From NCBI RefSeq assembly GCF_017573505.1, contig NZ_JAGEOJ010000041.1, positions 1 to 58,951 on the forward strand: a stretch of 58,951 bases of DNA. Reading direction: 5' to 3'. Of the stretch, positions 49,575-57,425 are shown one piece after another. Position 1 is the stretch's first letter, and each line of letters starts with the position of its first letter. Source of the stretch: Actinomadura barringtoniae (GTDB taxonomy: Bacteria > Actinomycetota > Actinomycetes > Streptosporangiales > Streptosporangiaceae). The translations under genes were made by a program, and so were the position numbers. The notes beneath the pieces are model-generated. The model made no database searches. It saw only the letters and a list, made by a program, of their open reading frames with translations, and had not been told where the DNA came from.

Positions 49575-50036
49575 TCAGGACTGCTGCGGCTGCCCCCAGG
49601 AGAGCAGCTCGATGAGGCAACCCCAGGGCGTGGTGACGAACGCGTTGGTCATCCCCGGCGTCGGCCCCTCCGCGAACGTGACCGGCCGTCCCACGACGCC
49701 GACCCCGGGCACGGATTCGAGCGCGGCGAGCGTGCCGGGCACGTCGTCCACCTCGATGCCCAGGTGGGTGCCGCCCGGCAGGTCGGCGCGCGGCGGCGCC
49801 TCCCCGGTGGCGCCCGCCGACCACCACTGGATCAGCTCGACCCTGGCGCCGCCGATGTCGAGCATGACCAGCGCGAACGCGGCGTCGTCCGGCGCTCCGA
49901 GGCGCTGCGTCCCGCCGTCGATGCGCGGCAGCCGGAACACCTCCTTGGCCGCGAAGTGCGCGCTGAAGAACGCGACGGCCTCCTCCAGATCGGGGACGTT
50001 CATGCCCACGTGGTCCAGCACCCTGCGGTCACTCAT
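49575..50036 (-). CDS. VOC-superfamily (glyoxalase-like) protein
   Basis: A 153-residue two-repeat VOC protein. It starts MSDRRVLDHVGMNVPDLEEAV, with His and Glu positions for a divalent metal in the first half (LDHVG; ARVELIQW) and in the second (GGTHLGIEV; CLIELLSW). Length and repeat spacing are close to methylmalonyl-CoA epimerase or glyoxalase relatives. It overlaps the end of the E2 gene by 8 bases and is last in the creatinase-E2-VOC operon. An epimerase or lyase acting on a CoA or dicarboxylate intermediate is plausible. Confidence 0.85.
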   Translation of the reverse strand: MSDRRVLDHVGMNVPDLEEAVAFFSAHFAAKEVFRLPRIDGGTQRLGAPDDAAFALVMLDIGGARVELIQWWSAGATGEAPPRADLPGGTHLGIEVDDVPGTLAALESVPGVGVVGRPVTFAEGPTPGMTNAFVTTPWGCLIELLSWGQPQQS

Positions 50037-50796
50037 CGCCGGGCTCCAGCTCCAGGTCCGCGGCGGCGATCGGGCGGCTCTCCAGGCCGTCCTTCAGCGC
50101 GGTCAGGAAGCGGGCGGCGTCGGCGCCGTCCACGAGCCGGTGGTCGTAGGTGAGGCACAGGTAGGCCATGTCGCGGATCTCCACCCGTTCCGCCTCGCCC
50201 GTGCCGACGACGACCGGGCGCCGCTCGGCCTTGCCGACCGCGAGGATCCCGGTCTCGGGCGCGTTCAGGATCGGGGTGTCCAGCAGCGAGCCTCGCGACC
50301 CGGTGTTGGTGATCGTGAACGTGCCGTCCATGATGTCGTCGGGGCGCAGCTTGCGGGCGCGTGCCCGCCCGGCGACGCCCGCGATGCCCTGGGCCAGCCC
50401 CGCCACCGACAGCGTCCCCGCGTCCTTGAGGTTGGGCACCATGAGCCCGGCCTCGGTGTCCACGGCGAACCCCAGGTTGATCCGCCGGTGGTAGGAGGCG
50501 GTGCCCGCGTCGGTGTCGATGGTCGCGTTCAGCATCCGGTGCTCGGGCAGCGCCCGGCAGACGGCCGCGGCGACCACCGCGAGCGGGGAGAGCGAGACGC
50601 CGTGCACGGCGCGGAACCGTTCACCGTGCGCGGCACGGGCCGCCATGATCGGGCCGAAGTCCGCCTCGACCACGCTGGTGAGCTGGGCGGAGCCCTGCAG
50701 GCTCTGGTGCATCCGGGCGGCGATCACCTTGCGGACGCGACTCAGCTTCTCGACCTGCACGTCCTCGTCCGGCGTCGTCTCTGCGATCAGGTCCAT
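50029..50796 (-). CDS. Stand-alone 2-oxoacid dehydrogenase E2 catalytic domain
   Basis: A 255-residue acyltransferase comprising only the catalytic domain of an E2 (dihydrolipoamide acyltransferase). It begins with KLSRVRKVIAARMHQSLQ, contains TFTITNTGSRGSLLDTPI, and has the catalytic His219 and Asp223 in YDHRLVDGADAARF. No lipoyl or E1/E3-binding domain is present, unlike normal E2 proteins. The matching lipoyl domain is encoded as a separate 90-residue protein 3.5 kb away. It overlaps the creatinase-like gene by one base (TGATG). Confidence 0.9.
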   Translation of the reverse strand: MDLIAETTPDEDVQVEKLSRVRKVIAARMHQSLQGSAQLTSVVEADFGPIMAARAAHGERFRAVHGVSLSPLAVVAAAVCRALPEHRMLNATIDTDAGTASYHRRINLGFAVDTEAGLMVPNLKDAGTLSVAGLAQGIAGVAGRARARKLRPDDIMDGTFTITNTGSRGSLLDTPILNAPETGILAVGKAERRPVVVGTGEAERVEIRDMAYLCLTYDHRLVDGADAARFLTALKDGLESRPIAAADLELEPGDE

Positions 50797-51929
50797 CACG
50801 CCTCGATCCTGAAGAGCTCGTCGGTGCCCGTCACGTCCGACAGCAGATGGCAGCCGTCCTCCTCGACCGAGACCATGTCCTTGATCTGCATCCCGAAGCC
50901 ATGGCCGCTGCGGTAGACCAGCGGCTCCATGCCGAGGACCATGCCGGCCTCCAGCGTCTCGGTCGCGTGCGGGCCGAGGTAGGGCCGCTCGTGCAGGTTG
51001 ACGCCGATGCTGTGCCCGACGAACGAGATCGGCGGCATGCCGAGCTGCTCGAACTCGGCCAGGAACGTGGCGTACACGTCGCGGGCCGCGGCCCCGGGGC
51101 GGATCGCCTCGCGGACCAGGTACTTGCACTTCACCAGGTTCTGGTAGATCCGTTCGGCCTCGGGCGGCGCCTCGCCGACCACGGCGGTACGGCAGACGCC
51201 CGCCTGGTAGCCGTCCAGCACCGAGAAGATCTCGACGCGGCAGACGTCGCCGGGCTCCAGAACGCGGGTGGTCGGGCCGACGTTCGGCAGCTGGCTGCGC
51301 TCGCCGGTCGCGACGATCATCAGCTTGAACTGCTGCGCGCCCTGCTCGTACACCGAGCGGGTGAGCGCGGCGGCGATGTCCATCTCGGTGTCGCCGGCGC
51401 GGACCGCGCGCAGCGAGTCGCCGATGGCCTGGTCGGAGATCCGCGACAGCCGGGCCAGCAGGTCCCGTTCGCGCGGGGTCTTGAGCCGCCGCGCGCGGGT
51501 GATGAGGTCGTCGGCGGGGCGCAGCGCGGCGCCGGCGAGCGCGTCGGCCAGGACGCCGTGGTCGGTGACCGACAGGTACCCGAGCTCCATGCCGATCGTG
51601 CCGCCCGCCAGGCCCAGCTCGCGGAGCTGGTCGGCGAGCGCGGCCATCGGGTCGCCGGTGAACTCGGCCCAGCCGCGCACCGGCAGGTCGGGCCGGGCGG
51701 CGCGGACGGTCGACTCCTCCATGTCGACGCAGACGATCGCCTCGCGGGCGTCCGCGGTGACGATGTGCGCGGCGTGCCGCCAGCGCATCAGGGGCTGCGA
51801 CGGGATGACGAACCCGGCGGCGTAGGCGACGTTCTCCGGAGAGAGGCAGACGATGGCGTCCAGCCCGGCCTCCGTGGCGTACTCCGCGAGCCTGCGGGCG
51901 ATCTCATTGGACGCGGCCGGACCGGCCAT
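50796..51929 (-). CDS. Creatinase-like M24-fold hydrolase, metal ligands not conserved
   Basis: A 377-residue pita-bread-fold protein of the M24/creatinase group. The N-terminal creatinase domain spans about 1-150; the C-terminal domain has FVGHSIGVNLHERPYLG and GMVLGMEPLVY. The two Asp metal ligands of aminopeptidases are lost (VEIFSVLDGYQAG...CRT), as is the last Glu (MQIKDMVSVEEDG), so it is probably a metal-independent C-N hydrolase like creatinase or ectoine hydrolase rather than a peptidase. ATG at 51929 is chosen for its spacing to AAGGAGA; GTG at 51935 is too close. Confidence 0.85.
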   Translation of the reverse strand: MAGPAASNEIARRLAEYATEAGLDAIVCLSPENVAYAAGFVIPSQPLMRWRHAAHIVTADAREAIVCVDMEESTVRAARPDLPVRGWAEFTGDPMAALADQLRELGLAGGTIGMELGYLSVTDHGVLADALAGAALRPADDLITRARRLKTPRERDLLARLSRISDQAIGDSLRAVRAGDTEMDIAAALTRSVYEQGAQQFKLMIVATGERSQLPNVGPTTRVLEPGDVCRVEIFSVLDGYQAGVCRTAVVGEAPPEAERIYQNLVKCKYLVREAIRPGAAARDVYATFLAEFEQLGMPPISFVGHSIGVNLHERPYLGPHATETLEAGMVLGMEPLVYRSGHGFGMQIKDMVSVEEDGCHLLSDVTGTDELFRIEA

Positions 51930-51960
51930 GTGCACTCTCCTTCGGGGAGCCGACGGTCTA

Positions 51961-51975
51961 ACTGGTATTACAACA
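51961..51975. promoter_or_regulatory. Regulon operator site D (between creatinase and deaminase operons)
   Basis: ACTGGTATTACAACA matches the shared 15-bp element at 12 of 15 positions, all nine leading bases being identical. Further down, ATATGATATGACT (51977-51989) resembles a weaker inverted half. It lies between divergent starts, 31 bp from the creatinase-like gene and 51 bp from the deaminase. Confidence 0.65.
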
Positions 51976-52026
51976 GATATGATATGACTGAGGTCTTGGA
52001 CGTCAAGAGCCTGTCAAGGAGCCCGG

Positions 52027-53481
52027 ATGACCCATCCCGACGCGACGGCGGGGCGCCGCACCCTCATCGAGCACCTGGAGTTCGCGCTCACCGTGGACGC
52101 CGGTGACCGCGTGCTGCGCGACGCCGCCCTGCTGCTGCACGACGACCGCATCGCCGACCTCGGGCCGACCGGCGAGGTGCTGGCCAGGCTCGGCGACACC
52201 CCCGTGGACGAGCGGATCGACGGCCGCCGCCTGGGCGTGATCCCGGGGCTGATCGACACCCACGTGCACCTGTCGGAGACGCTCAGCCGGGCGGTCTTCC
52301 CCGACGTGCTGTCCACCCGGGCCTGGGTGTTCCACTGGGCCAAGCCGTTCTACGCGCACGTCGACGACCAGGACGAGGAGGTCAGCGTCCGGCTCGGCGT
52401 CACCGAGATGCTCCGTTCGGGCACGACCTGCTTCCTGGACATGGGCGCGCAGAACGACGCGGGCCTCACCGCGCGCGCCGCCGGTGCCGCCGGGATCCGC
52501 GGCGTCGTCGGCCGGCACGCCGCCGACCGCAAGCCCGAGAAGATCCCGCCCGGCTGGTCGCAGGAGATGGTCGACCACCACTTCTTCCCCGACCACCGCG
52601 TCGCGCTCGAGGCGCTGGAGGAGTCGGTACGGAACTGGAACGGCTACGCGGGCGGCCGGATCCGCTGCTGGGTCAACATCGAGGGCAAGGAGCCGTGCAG
52701 CCTCGAACTGCACGTCGGTGCCCGCGACCTGGCCGAGCGGCTCGGGGTCGGCACGACCTACCACATCGCCTCCTCCATCGAGGAGTCGCGCGTCAGCGAG
52801 AAGAAGTACGGCCGGTGGCCGGTGACGCGCGTCGCCGAGGGCGGCGGGCTCGGTCCCAATCTGGTGCTCGCGCACGCCGTCGCGCTGACCGACGAGGAGG
52901 TCGGGAGTCTCGCCGAGCACGGCACGTCGGTGGCGTTCTGCCCGTCCACCTCGCTCAAGCTGGCCAAGGGCGCGACCGCCATCGGCAAGTACCCCGAGAT
53001 GGTCGAGGCGGGCGTCAGCGTCGGCCTCGGCACCGACGGGGTCTCGGCGGCCGGCAACCTCAACCTGCACCGCCAGGTGCACCTGGTCGCTGGGCTGTTC
53101 AAGGACGCCCGGCTCGACCCGACCCTGGTCGGCGCGCGCAAGGCGCTGCGGATGGCGACCATCGACGGCGCGAAGGCGCTCGGCTGGGACGACCAGATCG
53201 GCTCCCTGGAGGTCGGCAAGCAGGCCGACCTGGTGTTCTTCGACCTCGACCACCACGAGTGGACGCCGTACTCCGACGCGCTCCAGGCGCTGGTGTGGTC
53301 GGCGAGCGCGGCCAGCATCGCCGAGACGTGGGTCGCGGGCCGGCGGCTGTACGACGGCGCCCGCGTCACGACGGTCGACGAGCCCGCGCTGCGCGCCGAG
53401 GCCCGCGAACGCGCCCGCTCGATCGTGGCGAAGGCCGGGCTGAACGACGACGTCCCGGTCACCACCACGCTCTACGACTGA
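52027..53481 (+). CDS. Amidohydrolase, chlorohydrolase/deaminase type
   Basis: A 484-residue mononuclear amidohydrolase of the TrzN/AtzA/SsnA group, which hydrolytically deaminates or dechlorinates heterocycles such as guanine, cytosine derivatives or triazines. HxH is His79/His81 (DTHVHLSE); the later ligands are in TTYHIASSIEESR, LAHAVALTDEE and VSVGLGTDGVS. AAGGAG precedes the ATG. It is monocistronic, with operator D in front and a terminator behind. In the pathway it likely removes an amino group from the imported ring. Confidence 0.9.
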   Translation: MTHPDATAGRRTLIEHLEFALTVDAGDRVLRDAALLLHDDRIADLGPTGEVLARLGDTPVDERIDGRRLGVIPGLIDTHVHLSETLSRAVFPDVLSTRAWVFHWAKPFYAHVDDQDEEVSVRLGVTEMLRSGTTCFLDMGAQNDAGLTARAAGAAGIRGVVGRHAADRKPEKIPPGWSQEMVDHHFFPDHRVALEALEESVRNWNGYAGGRIRCWVNIEGKEPCSLELHVGARDLAERLGVGTTYHIASSIEESRVSEKKYGRWPVTRVAEGGGLGPNLVLAHAVALTDEEVGSLAEHGTSVAFCPSTSLKLAKGATAIGKYPEMVEAGVSVGLGTDGVSAAGNLNLHRQVHLVAGLFKDARLDPTLVGARKALRMATIDGAKALGWDDQIGSLEVGKQADLVFFDLDHHEWTPYSDALQALVWSASAASIAETWVAGRRLYDGARVTTVDEPALRAEARERARSIVAKAGLNDDVPVTTTLYD

Positions 53482-53504
53482 TCCGAGCCCCCCCATCCCC
53501 CAGA

Positions 53505-53540
53505 AAAGAGGGGCACCCCGCAGGCGGGGTGCCCCTCTTT
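53505..53540 (+). terminator. Terminator after the deaminase gene
   Basis: AAAGAGGGGCACCCCG and CGGGGTGCCCCTCTTT form a perfect 16-bp stem with a CAGG loop, followed by CGTTCTTT. Also serves the convergent GntR2 unit. Confidence 0.85.
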
Positions 53541-53557
53541 CGTTCTTTCCCTTGGCG

Positions 53558-54268
53558 TCAGCCGGGGTCGTGCTCGTCGGCAGGGAAGTCCGCGACCCAG
53601 CGGCGTACGCGCGCCACGTGCTCGGACGCGTGCCGTCCCGCCGCCTCGGCGTCGTGCCCGACGATCGCGTCCACGATCGCCTGGTGCTCGGCCGCCGAAC
53701 GCGCCAGCTGCCCGTCCCGCGACAGCGTGATCAGGCGCGACTCGGTGAGCAGCCCGTGCAGGTCGGTGAGCAGGACGGGCAGCAGCCCGCCCGCCCCGGC
53801 CTCGGCCACCGACACGTGGAACGCGACGTCCAGCTCGGCGGCCCGGTCGAAGTCGGGCCGCGGCGCACCGGCCATCTCCAGGTAGGCACGGTGCGCCTCG
53901 ACGACGCGTTCGGCGCGGGTGCCGTTCGCGGCCTCGCGCGCGGCGAGCCGGTCGAGGGCGCCGCGCACGGCCAGCAGTTCCAGCAGCTGGCCGCGGTGCA
54001 ACTCCAGGTAGCGGCCGAACGAGCCCACGTAGTGCGCGGCCGCGCCCTCGCGGACGAACGTGCCGCGCCCGTGCCGGACGTCGATCAGGCCCATCGCCTC
54101 AAGGCCCGCGAGGGCCTGCCGGACGCTGACCCGGCTGACCTGGAACACCTCGCACAGCTCGCGTTCGGACGGCAGGGCCGCCCCCGTGGGGAGCGTGCCC
54201 TGCCGGATGCCCCGCAACAGCTGTTCCCGGACCTGCTGGGTGGAGCTCACCCACGTGGCGGCCCGCAA
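53558..54268 (-). CDS. FadR/GntR-family repressor, paralog 2
   Basis: A 236-residue regulator paralogous to the one at 34713. The DNA-binding domain reads QQVREQLLRGIRQGTLPTG, LPSERELCEVFQVSRVSVRQ and RHGRGTFVR; the recognition helix VSRVSVR is identical to GntR1. The FCD ligand domain has AAELDVAFHVSVAEA and EHQAIVDAIVGHD. TTG at 54268 is assumed as start, four bases after the lipoyl-protein stop; an in-frame GTG at 54250 is an alternative. It is the last gene of the E1alpha-E1beta-lipoyl operon, so it would be induced with the pathway. Confidence 0.9.
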   Translation of the reverse strand: MRAATWVSSTQQVREQLLRGIRQGTLPTGAALPSERELCEVFQVSRVSVRQALAGLEAMGLIDVRHGRGTFVREGAAAHYVGSFGRYLELHRGQLLELLAVRGALDRLAAREAANGTRAERVVEAHRAYLEMAGAPRPDFDRAAELDVAFHVSVAEAGAGGLLPVLLTDLHGLLTESRLITLSRDGQLARSAAEHQAIVDAIVGHDAEAAGRHASEHVARVRRWVADFPADEHDPG

Positions 54269-54272
54269 CGGC

Positions 54273-54545
54273 TCAGGAACCCGCGGCGAACGAGGCGTAG
54301 TCGGCCTCGTCGGCGGCGATCACCATGACCGGCGTGCCGACCTTGACCTCGTCGCCATCGGCGGCCAGCGCCCGCGCGAAGACGCCGTTCACCGGCGACT
54401 CCAGCTCGACCTCGATCTTGTCGGTCTCGACCAGGGCCAGCACCTGGCCCTCGGTGACGGGCTGGCCGGGCTCGATCTGCCACTCGGTGATCACGCCCTC
54501 CTCCATCGACAGCCCCCACTTGGGCATCGGGTAGGTCTCGGCCAT
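54273..54545 (-). CDS. Free-standing lipoyl carrier protein
   Basis: A 90-residue single lipoyl/biotinyl domain. It starts MAETYPMPKWGLSMEEGVI and carries the lipoylation lysine Lys43 in the exact motif VETDKIEVELESP; the second half has GDEVKVGTPVMVIA. In ordinary dehydrogenase complexes this domain is the N-terminus of E2. Here it is a separate protein encoded between E1beta and GntR2, whereas the E2 catalytic domain is in another operon. Its start shares one base with the E1beta stop. Confidence 0.93.
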   Translation of the reverse strand: MAETYPMPKWGLSMEEGVITEWQIEPGQPVTEGQVLALVETDKIEVELESPVNGVFARALAADGDEVKVGTPVMVIAADEADYASFAAGS

Positions 54546-55555
54546 CAGTGCTCTCCCTTCTCGTCCAGCTTCTTGTCCAGCAACCGCCGGACGGTGTCGG
54601 CGATCCGTTCGGCGCCGGGCAGCGTGTGGTTCTCCATCACGGGCGCGTACGGGACGGGTGTGTTGAGCGCACCCACCCGGGCGACCGGGGCGGTGAGCAG
54701 CTCATGGCACTCGCCGGCCGCCCAGGCCGCGATCTCGGCGCCGAAGCCGCCGCGCGTCGGCGCCTCGTGCGCGATGACGAGCCGGCCGGTCTTGGCGATC
54801 GAGGCGCGCAGCCCCGCGTGGTCGAACGGGACCAGCGTGCGCGGGTCGAAGATCTCGCAGGAGATGCCCTCGCTCTCGAGGGTCTCGGCGGCGGCGGAGG
54901 CGTGCTCGCGGGTCTTCAGGTACGACACGATCGTCACGTCGGTGCCCTCGCGGTGGATCCGGCCGGTGCCGAACGGGATCGGCTCGACCTCCACCACGTC
55001 GCCCGCCGGGCCGCCACGGCCGCCGTACTGCTGCTTGTGCTCGAAGAAGATCACCGGGTCGGGGTCCCGGATCGCCTGCCGCAGCAGGCCCTTGGCGTCC
55101 TGCGGGGTGGACGGGGCCACGATCTTCAGCCCCGGCACGTTGACGAACCACGACTCCAGCGACTGGGAGTGCTGCGCGGCGGTCGAGCCGGAGGTGCCGG
55201 TGACCATCCGGACGACCATCGGCGCCGACAGCCGGCCGCCGGTCATGTAGTGGGTCTTGGCGGCCTGGTTGACGATCATGTCCATCGCCAGCGTGACGAA
55301 GTCGCTGAACATGATCTCGGCGATCGGCCGGGCGCCGACCAGCGCGGCCCCGACGGCGGCGCCGACGATGACCTCCTCGGAGATCGGGGTGTCCCAGAGC
55401 CGGTCGGAACCGAACTGGTCGAACAGGCCCTTGGTGACGCCGAAGACGCCGCCGGGCTCGCCGACGTCCTCGCCGATGAGGAAGACCGCGGGGTCGCGCT
55501 CCATCTCCTCGGCGATGGCCTGCCGGATCGCGTCCGCGTAGGTGAACTTGCTCAT
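54545..55555 (-). CDS. 2-oxoacid dehydrogenase E1 beta subunit
   Basis: A 336-residue transketolase-like beta subunit of the pyruvate/acetoin/branched-chain type. It begins FTYADAIRQAIAEEMERD and contains FLIGEDVGEPGGVF, EIMFSDFVTLAMDMIVNQAAK, the TPP-contacting GTSGSTAAQHSQSLE and the C-terminal transketolase domain (GRLVIAHEAPTRGG). It is coupled to E1alpha by an ATGA overlap. E1alpha2beta2 with the neighbouring lipoyl protein decarboxylates a 2-oxo acid and transfers the acyl group to lipoate. Confidence 0.93.
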   Translation of the reverse strand: MSKFTYADAIRQAIAEEMERDPAVFLIGEDVGEPGGVFGVTKGLFDQFGSDRLWDTPISEEVIVGAAVGAALVGARPIAEIMFSDFVTLAMDMIVNQAAKTHYMTGGRLSAPMVVRMVTGTSGSTAAQHSQSLESWFVNVPGLKIVAPSTPQDAKGLLRQAIRDPDPVIFFEHKQQYGGRGGPAGDVVEVEPIPFGTGRIHREGTDVTIVSYLKTREHASAAAETLESEGISCEIFDPRTLVPFDHAGLRASIAKTGRLVIAHEAPTRGGFGAEIAAWAAGECHELLTAPVARVGALNTPVPYAPVMENHTLPGAERIADTVRRLLDKKLDEKGEH

Positions 55556-56541
55556 CGCAGTGCCGCCCCTTCGTGCGAGTCGACGTACACGTGGTCCAGC
55601 GCGTCCTCGGGCGAGGGGTGGTCCTGTTCGGCCGCCCAGGCGATCGCCTCGTCCAGGCGCTTGTCGACGTCGTCGCGTACGGAGGCGACGTCGTCCTCGG
55701 TCGCGCCGAGCTCGGCGACGAGCTTGGCCGCGAGCAGGTCGATCGGGTCGCGGCCCATCCAGTGCGCGACCTCGTCCTTGGGCCGGTACTTGGCCATGTC
55801 GCCCTCGAAGTGGCCGCGGTGCCGGTAGGTCTTGGCCTCGATCAGGGTCGGGCCCTCCCCGGCGCGGGCGCGCGCGGCGGCCTCGGCGGTGACGGCGGCG
55901 ACGGCCTCCACGTCGTTGCCGTCCACCACGACGCCGGTCATGCCGTACGAGGTGGCGCGGTCGGCGATGTCGGTGATCGCCTGGTGCTTGTCCTGCCGGG
56001 TGAACTCGCCGTAGAGGTTGTTCTCGCAGACGTACAGGACGGGCAGGTTCCACAGGCCGGCGAGGTTCAGCGACTCGTGGAAGGCGCCCTCGTTGGAGGC
56101 GCCGTCACCGAAGAAGGTGACCGCGAGCGCGTCCGAGCCGCGCCGCTTGAACTGCAGCGCGGCGCCGGTGGCGAGCGGGATGCCGCCGCCCACGATGCCG
56201 TTGGCGCCCAGGAAGCCGAGCTCCACGTCGATCATGTGCAGCGAGCCGCCCTTGCCCTTGTTGTAGCCGGCGGTACGGCCGAACAGCTCGGCGTACATCC
56301 GGGCCGGGTCGGCGCCGCGGGCGATCATGTGGCCGTGGCCGCGGTGGGTGGAGGTCAGCACGTCGTCGGGGCCGAGGGCCGCGCACACGCCGGTCGCCAC
56401 GGCCTCCTGGCCGATGTAGGGGTGCAGGAACCCGGGGATGAGGCCCTGGGCGCGCTGCCGCGCCGCCTTCTCCTCGAACCTGCGGATGAGGATCATGCGG
56501 CCGAGGAGGTCGAGGCCCTCCTCCCGCGTCACTTCTGTCAT
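55552..56541 (-). CDS. 2-oxoacid dehydrogenase E1 alpha subunit
   Basis: A 329-residue TPP-binding alpha subunit. The TPP motif begins GDGASNEGAFHESLN near 160 and ends CENNLYGEFTR near 195. Phosphorylation-loop-like YRHRGHFEGD and HRGHGHMIARG are typical of the acetoin/pyruvate dehydrogenase family (AcoA/PdhA). It is the first gene of the operon with E1beta, lipoyl protein and GntR2, directly downstream of operator E. A dihydrolipoyl dehydrogenase (E3) is not seen, so a housekeeping E3 is presumably borrowed. Confidence 0.93.
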   Translation of the reverse strand: MTEVTREEGLDLLGRMILIRRFEEKAARQRAQGLIPGFLHPYIGQEAVATGVCAALGPDDVLTSTHRGHGHMIARGADPARMYAELFGRTAGYNKGKGGSLHMIDVELGFLGANGIVGGGIPLATGAALQFKRRGSDALAVTFFGDGASNEGAFHESLNLAGLWNLPVLYVCENNLYGEFTRQDKHQAITDIADRATSYGMTGVVVDGNDVEAVAAVTAEAAARARAGEGPTLIEAKTYRHRGHFEGDMAKYRPKDEVAHWMGRDPIDLLAAKLVAELGATEDDVASVRDDVDKRLDEAIAWAAEQDHPSPEDALDHVYVDSHEGAALR

Positions 56542-56592
56542 GGCGTCCTCTCAGTACGGCGACTCAGCTCAGTACGGCAACTCAGCATGGCA

Positions 56593-56607
56593 ACTGGTAA
56601 TACATGT
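56593..56607. promoter_or_regulatory. Regulon operator site E (before E1 operon)
   Basis: ACTGGTAATACATGT matches the shared element at 14 of 15 positions. It is followed by TATGACTGACATG, giving a partial mirror half. It lies about 50 bp before the E1alpha start. Confidence 0.7.
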
Positions 56608-56636
56608 TATGACTGACATGTTGCTTTGTCATCCGG

Positions 56637-57359
56637 TCAGCCGATCGAATAGCCGCCGTCGGCCATCACGGTCGCGCCCAGCACGAACGAGGACTCGTCC
56701 GAGAGCAGGAACGACACGACCGAGGCGATCTCCGCTGGGGCCGCGTACCGGCCGATCGGATGGCCCTCCTTGAAGTGGTCGGGGCCGACCCGCGCGGCGT
56801 CGATCGCGGCCAGCATCGGCGTCTCGACCCCGCCGGGGCACAGGCAGTTGGCCCGGATGCCCCGGCCCGCGTACTCGACCGCGACGGAACGGGTGAACTG
56901 CAGCACCGCGCCCTTGGCCGCCGCGTACGCGGCCAGCTGCGGCGCCGAGCAGACCGCCGCCGTCGACCCGAAGGTGATGATCCGGCCGCCGCCCTGCGCG
57001 AGCATCCCGGGCAGCACGGACTTCACCGCGAGGAACGTGCCGACCGCGCCCACGTCCAGCACCTTGCGGAAGGTGTCCAGGCCGAGCTCGTGCGTCGGCG
57101 CGGACGCCTGGATGCCGGCCATCGCGACCAGCCCGTCGATGCCGCCGAGCGCTTCGGACGCCGTGGCCGTCGCCGCGATCATGCCCTCCTCGCTGGTGAC
57201 GTCGGCGGCGACCGCGCACGCCAGGCCGTCCTGCTCGGGCTTGTGCAGGTCGAGGGCGGCGACCCTGGCGCCCTCCTCGTTCAGCCGGGCCACGACCGCG
57301 CGCCCGATGGCGCCGTCGGCCCCGGTCACCAGGATCTTTGCCCCGTCCAGACCTCGCAT
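56637..57359 (-). CDS. Short-chain dehydrogenase/reductase
   Basis: A 240-residue SDR. Cofactor loop ILVTGADGAIGRAVVAR near 9; NAD-type Asp after strand 2 (VAALDLHKP); catalytic Ser in TFGSTAAVCSAPQ, and Tyr/Lys in AAYAAAKGAVL (YxxxK near 145). CLCPGGVETPM is the cofactor-side loop. GAGGTGA lies 8 nt before the ATG. It is divergent from the second deaminase gene and shares operator F. It resembles the SDR at 37640 in class but not closely in sequence. Confidence 0.9.
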   Translation of the reverse strand: MRGLDGAKILVTGADGAIGRAVVARLNEEGARVAALDLHKPEQDGLACAVAADVTSEEGMIAATATASEALGGIDGLVAMAGIQASAPTHELGLDTFRKVLDVGAVGTFLAVKSVLPGMLAQGGGRIITFGSTAAVCSAPQLAAYAAAKGAVLQFTRSVAVEYAGRGIRANCLCPGGVETPMLAAIDAARVGPDHFKEGHPIGRYAAPAEIASVVSFLLSDESSFVLGATVMADGGYSIG

Positions 57360-57393
57360 TTCTTGTCACCTCATATGTGTCGAGTTACTGTTC

Positions 57394-57415
57394 ACTTGTC
57401 ATACATCTTGCCAGT
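57394..57415. promoter_or_regulatory. Regulon operator site F (between SDR and deaminase 2)
   Basis: ACTTGTCATACATCT at 57394-57408 matches the element at 11 of 15 positions and is followed by TGCCAGT, so the outer hexamers keep the ACTTGT...CCAGT inverted layout of site B with the same 22-bp length. It ends 10 bp before the deaminase start. Confidence 0.6.
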
Positions 57416-57425
57416 TGGGTCACAC

